From Thermaerobacter marianensis (GTDB lineage: Bacteria > Bacillota > Sulfobacillia > DYIH01 > DYIG01): a DNA stretch of 15,310 nucleotides. Positions within the stretch are counted from its first letter, which is position 1. Each line of letters opens with the position of its first letter. The notes below the pieces were generated by a model. The model was not told the DNA's origin. It worked only from the letters and a program-made list of their open reading frames with translations, and made no database searches. A program made the position numbers and the translations under genes. The DNA lies in contig DYIG01000020.1 of assembly GCA_020723725.1 (NCBI GenBank), forward strand, positions 1 through 15,310, given 5' to 3'. Positions 12,909-15,310 of this stretch are shown one piece after another.

Positions 12909-14710
12909 TACACCGTGGTGATAACGATTTGATCGGTCGGCTCCTTAACGGAAGGTACGAGATTACTGAACGCCTGGGCGATGGCGGCATGTCCATTGTC
13001 TACAAGGCTACTGACCGTTTCCTGGGAAGGACCGTCTCAATCAAGGTCCTGCGAGACCAGTTTGCCGCCGACTCGGAGTTCCTGCAGCGTTTCCGGCGGG
13101 AGGCGCAGGCTGTAGCCAACCTGTCACATGCCAACATAGTTTCCCTTTTTGATGTCGGCCAGGATGGCGAAACTCATTACCTGGTGATGGAGTACGTTGA
13201 AGGCCAGACCCTTAAGGATAAGATTAAAGAAGAAGGGCCTTTTACGCCTGAACAGGCGGTGGATATTGCCAAACAGGTGCTGGCTGGCCTTAACCACGCC
13301 CATCAGAAAAAGGTCATCCATCGAGATATCAAGCCCCACAACATCCTGATAACTGCGACAGGCCAGGCCAAGATCACGGACTTTGGCATTGCCCGCGCGG
13401 TTACCGAGACGACCCTTGTACATACAGGCCCTATAATGGGGTCGGCGCACTACTTTTCCCCGGAGCAGGCCAAGGGATACCCGGTGGATGCCCGTTCCGA
13501 TCTCTATTCGCTCGGAGTGGTCATCTACGAAATGCTGGCGGCCAAGAGGCCGTTCGAAGGGGACACCCCCCTTTCGGTAGCCTTGCAGCACGTGCAGGAT
13601 GAACCCCCTTCTCTGCGTAGAATCGATAACCGTATCCCTGAAACCCTGGATAGGGTTGTCCTGAAGGCAATGGCCAAGGATCCAGCCAGGCGGTATCAGT
13701 CGGCTGACGAGTTCATCAAGGACCTCAATGCGGCCCTTAACAAGAATGCGGGGAACGGCGGCGGGGAAGTGGAAAGCCGGGGCCGCCGCATGTTGTTCTA
13801 CGCCGCAACTGCTCTGGTGATGGCCGTCTTCGGGCTTACCGGTTATGGCATTTACCTTTTCCTGAATTGGATGCAGGTCCCGATCGTCAGTGTGCCGGAT
13901 GTGGAAGGGGTCAACCTTACTGAGGCGACGCGTATCCTTGGAGAGCACCAACTCTTCCCCGAGGTGGTTGCCGAGCAGACGAGCGAGCAACCGGCCAATA
14001 CCGTGATAAGCCAGGAGCCTCCACCGGGCGAGGAGGTTAAGGGCGGCCAGGCCGTGCGTCTGGTGGTTTCCAAAGGGCCGGAGCTGGTGGAGGTGCCTGA
14101 TGTGCGCGGGAAACACCGGATCGAGGCGGAAAACCTTTTGCAAAACATCCGTCTCGAGATTGGGGAAGAACTGCGTTACAGCGATACCGTCACAGAGGGG
14201 TATGTCATCGAACAGATCCCCGCGCCTTCAACCCGGGTGGCCCGGAAGACGAAGATCTTTCTCACGGTAAGCAAGGGGAAGGAGCCCCCGCCCTTTAACA
14301 TGCCGAGCGTGATCGGGTTTTCGATCGAGGACGCCAGGCGGCAGATAGAATCTTCCAGGTTGCGGGTGGGCACCGTGAAGCATGAATTATCCGCGTTCCC
14401 TGTCAGCGTGGTTGCCGCCCAGAGCCCCACCCCAGGGATGAAGGTCCGGGAGGGTGATGCGGTGGACCTGACAGTAAGCCAGGGTTGTGTTACCACGGAG
14501 GATAGGGCCATCAGGGTGGCTACGACTCAGCCGGTTACAGTGAAAATTGTACAGGTTGATCAGTACGGTGAGAGGGTCATACACGAGCAGCTGCACCAGC
14601 CGGATGAAATTGTGCCCATACAGATTTGCTGGGATGGCATATCAGCACGCATCATAGTATACATGGATGGTGAGTTAACCGCTGATGAGGTGTTGACCCC
14701 GCAGGGTTAG
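12905..14710 (+). CDS. prkC: PASTA-domain Ser/Thr protein kinase (PrkC/Stk)
   Basis: Membrane kinase that senses muropeptides or lipid II and phosphorylates proteins of cell-wall synthesis, translation and growth control in Firmicutes. The 601-aa protein has a cytoplasmic Hanks-type kinase domain (about 18-278). Key elements are the glycine loop GDGGMS (25-30), ATP lysine K47, catalytic HRDIKPHN with D141, and DFG with D159; the activation loop ends in SPEQAKG. A basic stretch and one membrane helix (about 297-321) follow, then three PASTA repeats (about 325-390, 393-457 and 464-527). The last ~70 residues form an extra extracellular domain, comparable in position to the Ig-like tail of B. 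subtilis PrkC (648 aa). The start overlaps prpC by 4 nt, and rsgA begins 2 nt after the stop. Confidence 0.96.
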   Translation: MIHRGDNDLIGRLLNGRYEITERLGDGGMSIVYKATDRFLGRTVSIKVLRDQFAADSEFLQRFRREAQAVANLSHANIVSLFDVGQDGETHYLVMEYVEGQTLKDKIKEEGPFTPEQAVDIAKQVLAGLNHAHQKKVIHRDIKPHNILITATGQAKITDFGIARAVTETTLVHTGPIMGSAHYFSPEQAKGYPVDARSDLYSLGVVIYEMLAAKRPFEGDTPLSVALQHVQDEPPSLRRIDNRIPETLDRVVLKAMAKDPARRYQSADEFIKDLNAALNKNAGNGGGEVESRGRRMLFYAATALVMAVFGLTGYGIYLFLNWMQVPIVSVPDVEGVNLTEATRILGEHQLFPEVVAEQTSEQPANTVISQEPPPGEEVKGGQAVRLVVSKGPELVEVPDVRGKHRIEAENLLQNIRLEIGEELRYSDTVTEGYVIEQIPAPSTRVARKTKIFLTVSKGKEPPPFNMPSVIGFSIEDARRQIESSRLRVGTVKHELSAFPVSVVAAQSPTPGMKVREGDAVDLTVSQGCVTTEDRAIRVATTQPVTVKIVQVDQYGERVIHEQLHQPDEIVPIQICWDGISARIIVYMDGELTADEVLTPQG

Positions 14711-14712
14711 AC

Positions 14713-15310
14713 ATGTTGGGCATAGTCAAGAAGGTATTCAATATTTACTACGAGATTCAGACCGATCAGGGGGCCGTGCTCTGCAAGCCCAGGGGGCGTT
14801 TGCGGTCATCCTCTAAGATTTTTGTGGGTGACAGGGTAGAGTTTTCGCTTTCCGAGGACGGTTCAGGTGTGATCGAGTCGGTGCAGTCCAGGGGTTCTCT
14901 CCTCTCCAGACCCCCTGTGGCAAATGTCCAGAAGGTGATACTGGTAGCCAGCTTGCATAACCCCAAGATAGACCTGGATTTTGTTGATCGGGTTGCTCTC
15001 CTGTCCCTTCATAACGGCTTGCAGGTGGTCCTTGTGCTTAACAAGATTGACGCGCTGGAGGACGGTGAGGCTGAAGCCCTTCGTATCGCCCAAGCCTACG
15101 GGAACACCGGCTTTCCGGTGATCGCAGCCAGCGCGGTCCGTGGATGGGGTATCGATGAGATAAGGGGGTTCCTCAAGGGGAAGATCAGCGTGATGGCTGG
15201 CCGGAGCGGCGTCGGGAAATCCTCGCTCCTCAATGCCATCAAACCCGGCCTTTCCCTGAAGACTGGAACCGTCAGCGCCAAGCACGGGCATGGCCGCCAT
15301 ACAACAAGGC
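14713..15310 (+). CDS. rsgA: ribosome small-subunit GTPase RsgA, 3' end outside window
   Basis: A GTPase that assists late maturation of the 30S subunit (B. subtilis CpgA/YloQ). Only the first 199 codons are present; the frame is open at the window edge, so this is truncation by the window, not a broken gene. The N-terminal OB-fold (about 1-70) is followed by circularly permuted GTPase motifs: G4 NKID (110-113), G5 SAV (140-142), then the P-loop GRSGVGKSS (163-171) and the switch segment GRHTTR at the edge. The G4-G5-G1 order is diagnostic for this family. ATG 14713 lies 2 nt after the kinase stop, with CAGGG 6 nt upstream. The kinase-rsgA neighbourhood is conserved in Firmicutes. Confidence 0.93.
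   Translation, partial: MLGIVKKVFNIYYEIQTDQGAVLCKPRGRLRSSSKIFVGDRVEFSLSEDGSGVIESVQSRGSLLSRPPVANVQKVILVASLHNPKIDLDFVDRVALLSLHNGLQVVLVLNKIDALEDGEAEALRIAQAYGNTGFPVIAASAVRGWGIDEIRGFLKGKISVMAGRSGVGKSSLLNAIKPGLSLKTGTVSAKHGHGRHTTR

Noticed and set aside
13124..14143. 339-codon minus-strand open frame within prkC
   Set aside because: It is a shadow of the kinase and PASTA coding sequence; the translated product is His/Arg/Leu-rich without domain structure, and the sense strand carries complete kinase and PASTA motifs.
14713..15310. rsgA as a truncated pseudogene
   Set aside because: The frame is open to the last base of the window, all visible motifs are intact, and the missing part lies beyond the edge.

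Overview
This window looks like a bacterial chromosome segment from a Firmicute, most likely class Clostridia (Peptococcaceae-like). The evidence is gene order: remA, rpoZ, priA, def, fmt, rsmB, rlmN, PP2C phosphatase, PASTA kinase and rsgA follow the order known from Bacillus and Clostridia. Strong Shine-Dalgarno (SD) sequences, frequent GTG/TTG starts and a ThiI without a rhodanese domain agree. The first ~400 bases and the stretch around 3.7-4.4 kb are visibly more AT-rich than the rest. I see no transposase, integrase, CRISPR array, tRNA or rRNA.

Region 1 (1-3700, + strand) covers iron and sulfur. An AT-rich upstream region carries a good sigma-A promoter (TTGACA-18-TACAAT) and, at the expected transcription start, an imperfect palindrome resembling a Fur box. 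An FTR1-family iron permease follows, then an IscS/NifS-type cysteine desulfurase and ThiI. The last two form a known sulfur-relay pair for tRNA 4-thiouridine and possibly thiazole.

Region 2 (3701-5303): a small Cys-rich protein is encoded on the - strand, stop-to-stop with thiI. A near-consensus promoter (TTGACA-17-TATTAT) then starts the long + strand operon with remA (DUF370) and rpoZ. The gmk and coaBC genes usually found here are missing. In place of coaBC there is a non-coding gap with a repeated block and possible terminator, then a 167-aa protein that I read as RusA-like with most catalytic residues replaced.

Region 3 (5304-15310): priA; a single reading frame encoding complete peptide deformylase and complete Met-tRNA formyltransferase; a membrane zinc peptidase; rsmB; rlmN; a PP2C phosphatase; a PASTA Ser/Thr kinase; and rsgA, cut by the window end. 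Spacing is tight, with overlaps of 20 and 4 nt, as expected for one transcript combining replication restart, translation initiation and N-terminal processing, rRNA modification, ribosome assembly and Ser/Thr phosphosignalling.

The most unusual items are the in-frame Def-Fmt fusion, which joins the enzymes that add and remove the N-formyl group, and the RusA-like protein with a degraded active site next to priA. Novelty of either could not be checked here.
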